Made by a program: the position numbers and the translations under genes. Source: Termitomyces sp. T153 (Eukaryota > Basidiomycota > Agaricomycetes > Agaricales > Lyophyllaceae). From it: a stretch of 64,000 bases of DNA. The stretch covers positions 1 through 64,000 of the forward strand of contig JACKQL020000169.1 in NCBI GenBank assembly GCA_018296165.2. The letters are read 5' to 3'. Under the pieces are notes generated by a model, which did no database searches, was not told the DNA's origin, and saw only the letters and a list, made by a program, of their open reading frames with translations. Shown here in pieces: positions 29,310 to 41,088 of the stretch (position 1 is the first letter of the stretch; each line of letters opens with the position of its first letter).

Positions 29310-31030
29310 CTCAATAGTTGAATGCATTCCACTCAGCTTCAAATGACTTCTTCAGATACATGTTGGACCTTTGAGTGAGTGCATTGGGCTTTGCACTGAG
29401 TCGCTCAGAGCAGTAATGGATGATCAAGTCATACTCCAAGGGGGTTTTGGACCATTGAGCTTGGTGGCAGCTAAGCTGTTTCATAGTCATGAAATACTGC
29501 AGGTTGTTGTAGTTGGAGTAGACTTGAATGTGGTGTGGGAAACATTTGAGGTAGGCCCTCCACTAATGGAAGGCTTTGATGATTGTGAGGAGTTCCTTGT
29601 TGTAGATGTCATAGTTGAGCTCTGCAGGGATCATTGAATGGGTGTAGAAGGCAATGGGGCAGAGATCCTTGCCTCCAGAGTCTGACTGGGAGAGTATTCT
29701 GGCAATGGCATAATTGGAGGCATCACATTTGAGTACAATTAGTAGGGAGGAGTCAAAATGGCAGAGGATTGGAGCAGAGGTGAAGGCTTTTTTGAGGAGG
29801 AGGAACACACTCTGGTACTTGCTGTCCCAGTCCCAAGAGGTGTCCTTCCACATGAGTCGATTGAGGGGTTTGGTGATTCTGGAGTAGTTGTCAATAAATC
29901 AGCAATAAAAGTTAGCAAACTCCAAAAATGACTGTACCTCCTTGACATTTTGCAGCAGGAGCCAGCTGAGGATGGCATTGACCTTTGTGGGGTCCATGCA
30001 TACTCTGTCAGGAGTGACAATAACTCTGAGGTATTCAACATCCATCATATGGAAGGAGCATTTTTAGGGTTTGGCATGAAGGTGGTACCCTTGGAGTTGT
30101 TCTAAGACATGGCAAACATGCTCTGGATGCTCTCCCAGTGAATTTGAGTAGATTAGAATGTTGTCCAGGTACACAATAACAAAGATGTCATTCATGTTGT
30201 GGAAGATATTGTTCATGAAGTACTGGAAAGTGGCAGGGGAGTTAGTCATTCCAAAGGGCATTACTAGGTACTCAAAGAGGCCATAGCAGGTGCAAAAGGC
30301 AGCCTTCCATTCATGTCCCAGAGTGATTTGGACATTGTTGTAGCCAGAGCAGAGGTTTATATTTGTGTAGATCTTGGCACTGCAGAGGCAGTCAACAAGG
30401 TCTCCAATTAAGAGGAGGGGATACTGGTTTTTTTTGGTGACTTTGTTGAGTTCCTGGTAATCAACACAGAGTTGGAGTGATCCATCCTTCTTTTTGGCAA
30501 ACAGGACCAGAGTGCTGGTGGTGGAGATCAATGGGCATATGAAACCTTTGCTGAGCATGTTGTCAAGGTGATCCTTCAGGGCCCAGAGTTTGATCTTGGA
30601 CATCTTATAGATTTTGCCAAGTGAGGGTGAGGTGCCTTCTTTGAGATTGATTTTGTGATCATAGGAGCAGTGTGGAGGAAGTTCTTTTGCACTCCCTTTA
30701 GAGAATACATTAGCAAATTCATGATACTTTGGGGGAACTACTTTGTATATGATCTGTTCCTCTGTTTTGTGTTCTGGTGGAGTAGTTTCTATGTGGAGGT
30801 ATTCTTCTGGTAGGGCTGGCATGATTTATAGTTGGAAGGTGGGGGTGCCATCTTGTACAATGTGTGTGAAGAGGATGGTGCCAATAATTTTGATGTTGGG
30901 GTTTCCAGGATTAATGGGGGTGGGCAATGGGGTGGCAGTGGCTGGGTCCAAAATGGTGGCAGGGTTGTTTGGATTTGGGCATTGCTGGTCAGGGTACTGC
31001 AGACCTTTGTATTGATTCCAGAGTATGTTA
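29310..31030 (-). pseudogene. A3 reverse transcriptase and RNase H
   Basis: The longest open part is 30822-30064: [80 protein letters not shown]. The catalytic box is VYLDN (codons at 30160-30165), with Asp to Asn from GAC to AAC. RNase H follows ([51 protein letters not shown]). Confidence 0.9.
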
Positions 31031-31199
31031 GGGGGCAGCCATCAAGTTTTATTTAAGGGTGACTGGAGCAGAGGCGCATCATCTTCACTTTTTTGGCTGT
31101 CATTGAGGATTGAGGGGCTTTGGTTTTCTCTAGAGGGAATGGCATCAGCATTGGAGGTGTCGGAGTCTGGAGTGGACTAGATGTGGAGGGGGATGGCAG

Positions 31200-32100
31200 C
31201 CACTAAACTTGCTTTGGGGCCAGGGAATTGCATGGTGAGGTTCATCCAGTCAATGTCAGGATATCCTGCAGCTATGGAAGTCTGAGCATGATCAGAGTCA
31301 ATGGGGGGAGCTGGGTAATGAGAAGCCAGACCTGGAACCTCAAATCATTGTTGAGGATGAGGGTATTGCTATGGTATTGGGTGATTCCTGTTGAGGTGGG
31401 GCTTCTGTCAAAGAGTTGGAGCTCAAGCAGTTTGTCAAGATTGTTATGTCAGAGGTTGAGCTGGTTGCTGACAAAGGTGCCAGAGGTGCCACTGTTGACA
31501 AGGGCAGGGAGAACCATTGGTAAGCTGTTGAGTTGGATGTTGATGATGAATGACTGCACAGACTTTGAGTGAAGTGGTGGAGGGGTCTGGGGTTTATTGG
31601 TTGTACCTTTGGGGTTTCTGGAGGAGGGTGAGACATTGAAGAGGACTGGTCCAGAGTTGGTTGGGTTGTCCCAGTCAAGGTGAAGAGTGAGGCTGGGCCA
31701 GTCAATGCAGGGATTGGTGGAGTGGAGCCATGAAAAGCCTAGGCTGATGGGGGTGGAGAGGTGAAGCTTGGTGATGAGTAGTTGGAGGTCTTGGCATTGT
31801 CCATTGGCAAAGGTTACAGTTGTCTCCATACAGTGCATGATATCTTTGGCAGAGGTGGGGTCACTGTCAAAGAGTTCAAGGAGGATCAGGGTGGGGAGAT
31901 ATCAGAGGTGCTAGAGAGCAAGTGCTGCCAAGAATTTGTCAATGAAGTTATCTGTGGTGCTGCTGTTGACCAGTGTAGGGACAGGGTTGTCAGAGAAGGG
32001 GAGGGTGGTGTGGAGGAGGAGGGTGTGGGGGAAGTGAGAAGGGAGCTGTACTAGGAGGTTGTCTAGGGTGAGTACCATTGTGCAGAGGAGTGTGGCTGGA
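31200..32100 (-). pseudogene. A3 tandem retropepsin domains
   Basis: Two protease-like units occur in series. Unit 1 (about 32000-31680) has LVNSSTTDNF (AAC at 31975-31977), then an LFD...TSAKDI region and GFSWLHSTNPCIDWPSLTLH. Unit 2 (about 31520-31200) has ALVNSGTSGTFVSNQLNL (AAC at 31494-31496) and LELQLFD. Each repeats the order 'DSGT..F ... LFDG.P ... G...WL...NP.IDW'. Both Asp codons have become Asn here. Confidence 0.75.
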
Positions 32101-32247
32101 GTGGAGAAGATGTCAGGGTCTGGTCTGTGGTCTAGTGCATCTTTGAGACCTAAACCACTGACTCACTTTGCATAAACTAGTAGTTGCAGTCTTTTCTGTT
32201 GATAGGTCATATAGTGCATCCCATTACCTGGCATTTTGTGCTGAGAG

Positions 32248-32287
32248 GGAAAGTTGTCTATGGCTGGGGAAAGTTGTCTATGGCTAG
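32248..32287. repeat. 20-bp direct repeat at A3 gag deletion junction
   Basis: ggaaagttgtctatggctgg occurs twice head to tail. It sits exactly where about 1 kb of gag present in A6 is missing, suggesting slippage or end-joining. Confidence 0.75.
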
Positions 32288-32289
32288 GC

Positions 32290-33658
32290 CCCATCTGCTA
32301 GGAGGTCTGTTGTTGGGAGGCCCACCACTGGGGGGGGTTGGCCCACATTGTGCAGGGGAGGCCCTGGGGCCCATTGAGGGGGAGGGGGTCCGCTGGAGGT
32401 GGGTGGTCCAAAGTAATTAGTTTTAGCAGGGGGGTTGGGCATTGGAGCAGGCAGGAAATGAGGAGGGTTGGTGGAAAAAGGGGATCAAGATGCTCCAGGG
32501 CCCATGGGTTGCCTCAGGAGGACTGAGGGATTTTGGCAGGGTTGCAGGGCATTGACACAGGGGGTGCAGAGGTTGAAGTGGGGGGTCTGTCTTGGAGAGG
32601 GCTGTTGCATGGAGTGGGCTTGTCAGTGGAGTTACTAGGCTCATCAATGTAGGAGTGGGTTTGATTGTTGTTGTTAATGTGCAGGAATGGCCTTTGGGTA
32701 TGGAGTTTGGGGATAGTGGGCTGGTCCCAGGTACAGAAGGCACTGGGGACAGAGTTTGCCCAGGAGCAAGCAGAGAGGGCCAGAGTGTGAGTGGTGGGTT
32801 GGTTGAATAGTCCACCCACAGGGTTGAGGCTCTTCAAGATGTTAGATGCCACATTAAGCTCTTCCTGCTAGCAGGGGATGAGAGGTGGGGCTTTGCTTCA
32901 TGCTTCAACAGGTTCCTTGCATTGCACATAGAAGGAGTGAGAGGGGTCTAGAGAGTTTTCAAATGGACAGGGGTTTGGACTGGTGTGGATTTCTTTGACC
33001 AGGGCATAGAGCTTGTTTTGTGGATTGGCATCAATTTTCAAGGTTCCTTGCTTAGTTTGGGGAGGTTTCCTTGCAGGTAATGTTCATAGAAATTGAGGAG
33101 TCAATCTGCCCAAACCTCTGAAGTTGCTGGGGTGTCAGGGTAGCCTAGGTTGACAAGGAGGGTGCAGGCACATCTTGCAAACTTTGTTGGGAAGAGGCAG
33201 AGGAAGCAGAGGACTTTGTCACACTGCTGGATGTAGGCTTTGACTCATTGCTATCTGAGGAAAGGAGGGATTTGAGTAGGAAATAGCAATTGAGGAGGAA
33301 AATAATCATCTAGATGCTCTGAAAGGGCTGGGGCTGCAGCGTGAATGGTATACATATAGTAATGAGCAGGTAGAAGGTAGGCAGAGTTAGGGGGTGCTGC
33401 AGGAAATCTTCCAGGGTACATGCAGAGGTAATTGCTATTGGCAGGGAATGTTGGAGGGTGGTGCCAGCCCAGAAGTATTCCCTGGCTGATAGAGGGAGCA
33501 TAGAAAACCTGGTTGGGATCAGGGGTCCAGTGGCGGAGAACATACTGATCTGTGGGTGGGCCTAGGTAGAACAGGGTATACTGATTTTTAGGGACTGGCC
33601 AACTATAGATGTTGGTTAGGTAGCTAGCAGTATTTTACACAGAGTTATACACAGACAT
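32290..33658 (-). pseudogene. A3 gag N-terminal half
   Basis: ATG at 33658 (MSVYNSV). Then QYVLRHWTPDPNQVFYAPSI, VKAYIQQCDKVLCFLCLFPT and LLVNLGYPDTPATSEVWAD, followed by the Pro-rich tail (NTLNPVGGLFNQ-type block near 32830, TNYFGPP near 32410). Stops occur at former Trp and Gln codons. Confidence 0.8.
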
Positions 33659-33691
33659 TGAGAACAGAGTAAGGTGGAGTCTTGCTAATAT

Positions 33692-34744
33692 GTCAGGTTC
33701 TGCTGACTATGGAGACTGAGCTACACTGGGCAAGTCTTTACTAGGCAGATGTGATGTCCTGTGCTTATAGCCTAGCACTCTGAAAAGGGTGCAAAATACA
33801 GGGACTTGCAAGAGGAGATCAGGGGAATTGGTCCAAGCAAGTCCAGAGTGGTCTGAGGAAGTCTAAGACCAATTATATCAAATGTTGGGCTTGGGCTGGC
33901 ATTAGAAACAAGTTTGTAGGCATGTAAATGGACTGTGGAGTAAGTGGAGGCTTCATGAGTGATGAGAGTGGAGCTGGAGTTTGACAGAAGATCAGTCAAG
34001 ACTGATGGATTCCAGGGCCAAGTGAGGGGTGAGGTCTGGAGCTGTTATAAGAATGTTTGAAGGTCATAGCATGTGCATGGAGTTCATAATAATGTCAGAG
34101 AGGAAAGGAACTTAGGAAAAATAAAGGAACAGAGGCAGTCAAGACAAGACAAAGGCAAGAAGAGATGGAACAGAGAAAAGAGATAGATTCAAGACTAAAA
34201 ATAGAAACAGAGACAAGACAAAGGAAACACAAGACACAAGTAAATAGTTAATGTAATATTAAGACTAAAGTAACAAATGCTACTCTACATCTTTATATAC
34301 TAACTACTGGACCTTCTCCAGGGTTAAGGTTACAATGGTGGGGCTTGTTAGAGCTACACACAATGGACAGATGTCAGTTTTGATTCAAGAGTAGGCTGCA
34401 GTAATATTCTGATGGGAATGTGGTCCATCCTGCAAATGTTGGGGAACTCTGGAGGGGTCACATAGGTTGTGGGAGTGGTTGAACAATGTGTGTCTGAGTT
34501 AGGGGGAGTGTTGGAGAGCTTCGGGGGCCTTGTAAGTGAGAGAGGGAGCTGAGGAGGCCTACAGGGGATGTGTTGGGGTTTATCAAGGGGTCATTGGGAT
34601 TTGCCAAGGAAGCATTGAAGTTAGCTGGGGGTAGATGCTGGAGTTTAATGAAGGTGGGGGAAGTTGGGGGAAGTGTTGGGGAGTGTTCTGAGGAGGCAGG
34701 GTGTTCTGGAGGGAGGTCCAGAGGTGCAGGAGTGGGTCATGACA
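33692..34744 (-). repeat. A3 5' LTR
   Basis: 1053 bp, TATA-like tttatata at 34292-34299 and a variant primer 13-mer at 34254-34266. The primer-binding site on minus (33691-33679) reads tattagcaagact and no longer pairs perfectly, consistent with age. Confidence 0.9.
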
Positions 34745-35544
34745 GATAACAGGAGGTATAAAGTGAGGATAGATGGGGTGTGGATGGGAGAATCAGGCAC
34801 AGCACACACACCTGAAGAGCTGCTGAAAGAGCTGGAATATGCAAACTCTATCTTGAAATCTGTCAAACTATTATTGAAGCCAAAGTGGATCTGCTTGGTA
34901 GAAGACCTCAAGCATCAAGACTTTCATCCATTGTGCTGGAGTTTGGAGCAGAGGATAATGCTACATGTATGCTAGATAAGCAGAATTTTGCATTGTATTT
35001 GAAATGGTGCAAGGCAGTTAAACATATAGATAGACCCCCAGTACTACAATGCCAGAACTGCTGGAGCTTTGGACACTATGCTGCTTGCTGCTGAGCAGAA
35101 CCCAGGTGCAGATTCTGTGCAGGAGCCCACAATGAGAGACAATACTCAGAGGACATGGACATGGATGAATCAAGCCAACACATGAGGACCAAATGTATAA
35201 ACTGTGGAGATAAGCACCAGGCTACAGCAAGACTATGCTTGGAGCACATCAGGGTCACAGGTGTTGTGAGGGGAAAAGAAGCAAAGAAGATGACATATAC
35301 ATGGATGGCTACTAAGTTGAGCAAAACAACCAACAGAGTGGCCACCAGCAGCAGCAATGCTTTGGCACCACAGAAGGAACAAGACAAAGACAATGGGGAA
35401 GGACCATTCACAATAGAGAAGCCAAGGCAAAAAAAGAGGAACAATGCATCGAGCCAAGAAAGCAGTGGACCAACATGCACTCAAACACAAGAGATCAAGA
35501 AGAAGACAGGTGAAACAGATAAGTCTTTGATCAATGAAAACTAA
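34745..35544 (+). pseudogene. LINE ORF1 (RNA-binding, zinc knuckles)
   Basis: N-terminal part VRIDGVWMGESGTAHTPEEL, ELEYANSILKSV; a one-base shift near 34885 leads to SRLSSIVLEFGAEDNATCML. Three knuckle-like clusters follow: CQNCWSFGHYAACC, CRFCAGAHNERQ and CINCGDKHQATARLC. The tail is Lys/Gln-rich (KEQDKDNGEGPFTIEKPRQK). One stop lies between knuckles 1 and 2 (near 35092). Confidence 0.85.
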
Positions 35545-35559
35545 GCTGATAAATATAAT

Positions 35560-37862
35560 ACAACTAAATGCAAATTGAAGCAAGTTAGTTTGCCACACAG
35601 CACTTAACATGTTCATAGATGAATTTGACATCATACTGCTTACAGAACTGTTGTGGGACAGAATAGGAGGAGACTAGACAAAGCCAGTTGCATGTGCTGG
35701 ATGGACCCCCATCCTACCAACAGCAACAATTGTAATGGGACAGAACCAAGAACCATGACATACATGAGGACAAGGCCAGACTTCACAGTGACATTGTAAT
35801 CAGACATTGCACAAGAACTTGACATATAAGTTTTGGATGTAGAACAAGGTACATACCCCACTATCATGCTAATAAACATTTACAGTCAACCAAAACCCAA
35901 AAAACTGAACCCAAGCACTACAGTAGCCTCAACTAGACTGCAGAACCTCACAATTCCCAGAGACAGACCAGTCATCATCATGGGTGACTGGAACCAACAC
36001 CACCCCAGATGGGGTATCAGGAATGGACCACTATCATACAAAACAGAACAACTGGTAGACTGGCTAGATGAGGCTGGTTTCTCTCTCTTAAAGACAAAGG
36101 GGGAAAGCACATTCCAGAAACACTGAAGACAAGGGGCAACATCAGTGCTAGACCTAACATGGGCAAACCAGGCAGCAAGGACCTTGGACACCACATGAGA
36201 ATGGACAGTTGACCTGATGAGAGCATGCAGATCAGACACACAGGAAATCCAGAACATTGCAGGTACAAGATACAAATTTGATAGATCCAAATCCAGAGAG
36301 TGGAAGGAAGTCTTCTTGAAAGCATTAGAGTCTGATACTAACTGATGGCTGGAATTGAAAAACAAACAGAGGCAAAGGTCCAAGGAGGAGCTAAACAAAG
36401 ATGTACACCTGATAACAGAGGCAATGAAATGTGCCTCTAGCAAAACAATGGCCCCAAAGAAGGTGTCAAACTGGGCAAAACTATGGTGGACCAAAGAACT
36501 ATCAGAAGTAACCAGACAGAGAGAAGAACTGCAAAAATAAGCCAAGACATATAAGACCAATCAGGAGAATGATTAGATACAATAGACCATGAGATTAGGA
36601 AAAACACTAATTACTATACAAAACTATTCAGACACAAAAGGAAAACATGAATAGAAGAAACACTACATAACACCAGCCCAGATGAGATATGGGGATTCCA
36701 TAACTGGTCAAAAGGGACCAGGAACTACCCATCCCCAGTAATCAATTGACCAAGCCAGGACCTAGCAATCACACACAAAAACAAGTGCAACATGCTAAGG
36801 AATGCACTGTTTGAACCCCCCCCCCCCACCCCCACTCCTTCAAGACAATAATGACCCAAATCTCTCAAAAGATGAACCTGGAGACATCAAACACATCCAG
36901 ATTATATGCACAGAAGTTAGGGAGGCCATCTACTGCCAGAGCAACACCAAGGCACCAAGAGAGAGCCAACAAACCTTTATGGTGGTTAGATGGGCCTGGG
37001 AAACAGAGGAGGACATAATTTTCTCACTAATGCATCACTGTATCGAGACAGGCTATCACCCAAAGGCATGGAGAAAGGCCATCATAGTGGCACTATGCAA
37101 ACAAAACAAACCAAACTACTCCAAACCAAAGGCATACAGGCTAATACAGCTACTGGAATGTCTGGGCAAAGTCCTAGAGAGCATGGTAGCCAAGAGGATT
37201 AGTTTCATGGTAGGGGCTAGGGATTTGGTACCTACCAACTAGTTTGGGGGACAGCTCTGCAGCTCCACAAATGATGCACTCCTGACACATGTAGAGGACA
37301 TTTAGGCAGCTAGAAACTATGGAAAGGTAACATTAGTCCTCACCTTTGACATCTCAGGCTACTTTGACAATGTTAACCACTCCTGACTACTATAAAAACT
37401 CAGGAGAAATGGAATACCACTACCGTTAGTCAAATGGGTCAAGTTCTTCTTAGACTAGAGGCAAGCAGCAATATGCCTGGATGGGAAAAGGGCAGACATA
37501 AAGAAAGTCACAAATGGAATCCCACAAGGATCACCAGTTTCACCCATCCTATTGATCATTTATAGGAGTGAGATACAAGAAATCATGGAAGAGAAGAGGA
37601 ATGTACACAATGCAATCTGCAACACTGGAAATGATGGAGGGGTCCCAACACTTGACAGGTACATAGATAATGGGACACAGCAAATATCCACCAAGTTACT
37701 TGACCTCAACATTATCATTCTTTGGTAGGCATTCATCACAGTGAACAACTGGCTTGGGAGGGTAGGCTTATTGACAGCAGCAGAGAAGCCTAAAATAATA
37801 CATCACTCCTGGAAAAGAGATGGAGGACATGCACCAAGCATACAACTGCCCATGCCTGACAG
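35560..37862 (+). pseudogene. LINE ORF2: endonuclease and first part of RT
   Basis: Endonuclease landmarks are IDEFDIILLTELLW, TIMLINIYSQP, VIIMGDWNQHHPRWGIRNGP (the GDfN.HHp.Wg box) and TSVLDLTWAN. The linker has WAKLWWTKELSEVTRQREEL. RT follows with KAIIVALCKQNKPNYSKPKA, YRLIQLLECLGKVLESMVAK, LTFDISGYFDNVNHS (first catalytic Asp kept) and GIPQGSPVSPILLIIY. The YxDD box reads YIDNGTQ. More than ten stops. A poly-C run sits at 36819-36835. It is broken at 37862 by A5. Confidence 0.88.
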
Positions 37863-38849
37863 TGTCAGGTTCCGCTGACGACGGTGGCTCAGTACACTGG
37901 CGAGTCCTTACTAGGCGGACGCGATGTCCTGCGTTTATAACCAGGCGCCCGGGGTTGGAGCGGAGGTGGGGAAGGCTTGCGAGGGGCCCCTAAGGATAGC
38001 GGCCCGAGTAGGTCCGGAGTGATTCAGAGGGGTCTAAGACCGGAGGTACTGGTCGTTGACCCGGGGTGGGTGTTGGAGCTCGTTAGCGGACGCACGAGGG
38101 GATTGCGGGGTAGGCGGAGGCTTCTCGGCTGTTGGGGGGCGGGGTCGGTTGGATAGGGGATTACCGGGGCTTGATGGGTTCCGGGGCGAGCGGGTAGTGA
38201 GGCCCGGGGTTGTCGTTAAGAATGTTCAGGTCGTGGCGCGTGCGCGGAGTTCGTACTGATGTAGGGAGCAAGGGAACTTCAGGGGAACAAAGGAAATATG
38301 TACAGTCGAGACGAGACGGAGACGAGACGAGACTGAGAAAAGATAGATTCGAAACCTAGGAACAGAAATACAGACGAGACGTGAGACGAAACATAGGAAA
38401 CCGGTAAAATGTAATATCAAGACTAGGGTTCGAGGAGTCATTCTATGACTTATATACCAACTACTGGGTGCCTCCAAGGGCGGCGGATGTGATGGCGGGG
38501 GTCGACGGGGCTGTGCTGAGTCGACGGGTGTCGGGTACAACCCAAGTTCGGGCCGCGGCGGTATTCTGATGGGATCAGTTGGGGGCGCGGCCGCTCCGGG
38601 GCGTCGTGGCACTCCGGGATGGGTCGGGTGAACTAGGGTAGGGGGTCGGGGACGTATGACGTGTCCAGGAACGGTGGGGGAAGGTTTCAAGGGGGTGTTG
38701 ATGGCTACGGATAGGGAGTTGCCGTCGGGGTTTGCCGGAGAAGCGTCGGAGTTGCCCAGTGTGGGCGTCGAAAGTGTGGGCGGGGTTCCGGGGAGTTATC
38801 GGGAGGGGTTGGGGGCCGTGTCTAGGGATCTAGGGAGCGGGTCGTGACA
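37863..38849 (-). mobile_element. A5: solo LTR of family A in the LINE
   Basis: 987 bp, tgtcaggttccg...cgtgaca, minus orientation, with perfect 5-bp duplication gacag (37858-37862 and 38850-38854). TATA (minus) at 38449-38456, primer 13-mer at about 38411-38423. It is notably rich in CpG compared with all surrounding sequence, so it is a recent insertion, reduced to one LTR by LTR-LTR recombination. Confidence 0.95.
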
Positions 38850-39370
38850 GACAGGTCTGAGGTAACTATAAATGCTGGAAACTCAATCAGAATACTAGGA
38901 TTGCATTTGGACTGCAAATTGACCTTTGACAGACATATACAGGTGGTATCTGCCAAAGCAAAAAGAGCAGTACAGGGCATGAAAATGCTAGCAAATATAG
39001 TAAGAGGTCTGAATCAGTTGCACTTATGGACCATGTACAAGGCATGCATCCTTCCAATAATTGCATATGCAAGCCCAGTTGGTAGACAAACAAGAAAAAA
39101 CACCAATCCAAACTGAACATCATACAGAACGAGGCACTCCAACATATGGCAGGGGCCTTCAGGACAACACCTATCAATGCATTGGAAATTGAGATGGCAA
39201 TACCTCCAATCCAATTACATATGGACAGAACTGTAGTGAGCTATGTGGACAGGCTACACAAACTGAACCAGGCTCACCCAATTTTAGCCAGGCTACCAGA
39301 CACATGGAGAGCAGGGACACCAGCCAGGTCCAGCCCACCAATGCCATTGCAACAATGCCCAAGAAATTAA
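38850..39370 (+). pseudogene. LINE ORF2: RT C-terminal part
   Basis: Continues exactly past the solo LTR: NSIRILGLHLDCKLTFDRHI, AKRAVQGMKMLANIVRGLNQ, MYKACILPIIAYASPV, then (shifted) MAGAFRTTPINALEIEMAIP. This is the conserved LINE RT thumb and 'r.iaGa.rttP..al..e..ipPi'. Confidence 0.88.
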
Positions 39371-40663
39371 ACAACAAAACTAAGAGGCAAACCCATGCAG
39401 CTGGAATCCATAGCGGCCACCACATATAACCCAATGGAAGGTGAACACATCACACCACTACTAGAGCTACCATGGAGGAAAACAGTAGACCAATATAATA
39501 GTTGTCTCAAAATCATCCCAACCACACCAGGTACAATGAAGGAAGAAGCTGCAAAAGCACACAAAGATTTGATGGAAGCACTCCACACAGATAAGTCTAA
39601 CATAATAGTTTATTCAGATGGATTGATGCTGGAAGATGAGGAAGACCCAAAGATCAAGATGGTTAGCTGGAGTATAGCTGGCTACATTGAGAACAGGGAA
39701 ATTCTGATACAAAAGGGCCATCTGGGAGACTCAGCAGAAGTATACAATGCAAAAATGATGGGACTGGTGGTTGCAGTGAAGGTGGCTACTGACATCACCA
39801 GGAAATACAGACAGATAACTAACATATACCTATTTGCAGATAACTCAGCAGTGGTGTTGAACATATACAGAGTAAAGGATGTGGCTGGTCAAAGACTGAT
39901 GAGATCCTTCACACATTATGTCACCAACTTTCTCAGAAAACATAAAGAGGGAACAGTAATAGTATAGTGGTGCCCTGGACACAAGGATATTGAGAGTAAT
40001 AAAAGGGCAGACAAAGTGGCCAAAGAAGGGGCCTTCATATGGCAAAGCAGATTTGTAACTTTGATGCATGCCAAACAAAAGATGAAAGAATGCATAATAG
40101 AGAAATGGAGGGCAGAGGAGTTGAAGATGGCCCCTACAGGAGGTTCTGCAATCACAAACAAACTCCCTCCAAGCACCAGACCAAGAAAACATGTTCAGGA
40201 CCTGCAGAGAGAAGTGTTTGCAAGACTGATTCAATGCAGAACCAGACACTCTTACACAGGTGAGTACTATGCTAGATTTGTGCCCACTGAAAGCATTAGG
40301 TATGCATGCAGCACAGCCTGCCAAATGACAGAACACATCATTAAAGAGTGCCCCAAATATGAGCAACACAGGGATATATTAAGGAAGATAGATGAAGAAA
40401 TGGAGCTAGGGAAGCTGCTTGGCACAGAGGAAGGTTTAGAGGCTATGGGCAAGTTCCTATCAAAATCTGGAGCCTTCACAAAGATGGGCTTACCAAGAAT
40501 GGAAACCACACTGAAGCCAGCATTGGAAGAGGATGAAGATGAAGAAAATGACAAGACATACTGGAGAGGGTTTGAGGGGAGGGAGAGAGAAGGGGAGCAT
40601 GTTGGGAGGATGGAGGAGGACACAGAAGAGAGGGGGGAGGAGAGTGAGGAGGAAGAGGACTAG
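39371..40663 (+). pseudogene. LINE ORF2: RNase H and C-terminal zinc-like domain
   Basis: RNase H catalytic residues are kept: Asp in IIVYSDG, Glu in DSAEVYNAKMMGL, Asp in YLFADNSAVV, and His/Asp in WCPGHKDIESNKRADKVAK. One stop (39967) precedes the last motif. A Cys/His cluster follows near 40310 (CSTACQMTEHIIKECPKYEQ). A highly acidic, Glu-rich tail ends at 40663. Confidence 0.88.
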
Positions 40664-41088
40664 CAATTTGGGGCATCAGGAGGGGCATGCCAAAACAAGG
40701 ACACCAAGGGAGGGTACACTCACAGGTTTGTGCAATGAATACAGGACACGCGCACATGCAATGCCTAGCAGGCACAAAGGAGGAAGACACGGACTCCACT
40801 TATTTTGGCGATAGGGACCATACCTATCATTTGTTTCTTTCTCTCTTTCTTTCATGTTTCTTTTGTTTATTTCTTCACTGATTTGCCATTACCAATTCAA
40901 CCGACCTGCTACTACACACCGCCATACCCTACTTTACAAATGCTAGAAAAAACTACCACCAGGGAAAGCTCAGATCAATTGCCTACATATCACGCTACTT
41001 ACAATTACTATACATAGCTACACAGCTAGCCCTTTAGCCCAGTTTGTGGCTTGCCGGCATTAAACAGAGATCCATCCATCCATCCATC
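40664..41088 (+). other. LINE 3' untranslated region and (atcc)n tail
   Basis: Pyrimidine-rich tract (about 40825-40880), then a region ending tggcttgccggcattaaa and the tetranucleotide run at 41070-41088, taken as the element's end. Confidence 0.7.

Larger units (their letters stand above)
28678..34744 (-). mobile_element. A3: Gypsy family A copy, 3'-truncated by Copia
   Basis: Minus-strand copy with 5' LTR 33692-34744, gag, two proteases, RT, RNase H and the N-terminal part of integrase, cut in the integrase core at 28678. The chromodomain, antisense gene and 3' LTR are absent. Relative to A6 it lacks roughly 0.9-1 kb of second-half gag, and a 20-bp direct repeat (32248-32287) marks that junction. 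It is CpG-poor and old. Its 5' LTR abuts the LINE at 34745. Confidence 0.9.
34745..41088 (+). mobile_element. Tad1-like LINE (non-LTR retrotransposon), 5'-truncated
   Basis: Contains ORF1 with three Cys/His knuckles, then ORF2 with apurinic endonuclease, RT, RNase H and a C-terminal zinc-like cluster. The combination with RNase H fits the Tad1/I superclade common in fungi. The 5' end is lost at the A3 LTR. The 3' end is an (atcc)n microsatellite (41070-41088) rather than poly(A). A5 interrupts ORF2. Confidence 0.9.

Noticed and set aside
36819..36835. Poly-C run as a functional element
   Set aside because: Simple homopolymer in a dead LINE, probably slippage.
38226..38690. 154-codon minus frame in the A5 LTR
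   Set aside because: It is LTR sequence; similar frames occur in every LTR-A copy because the LTR is Pro- and Ser-coding rich on that strand, and it is interrupted in other copies.
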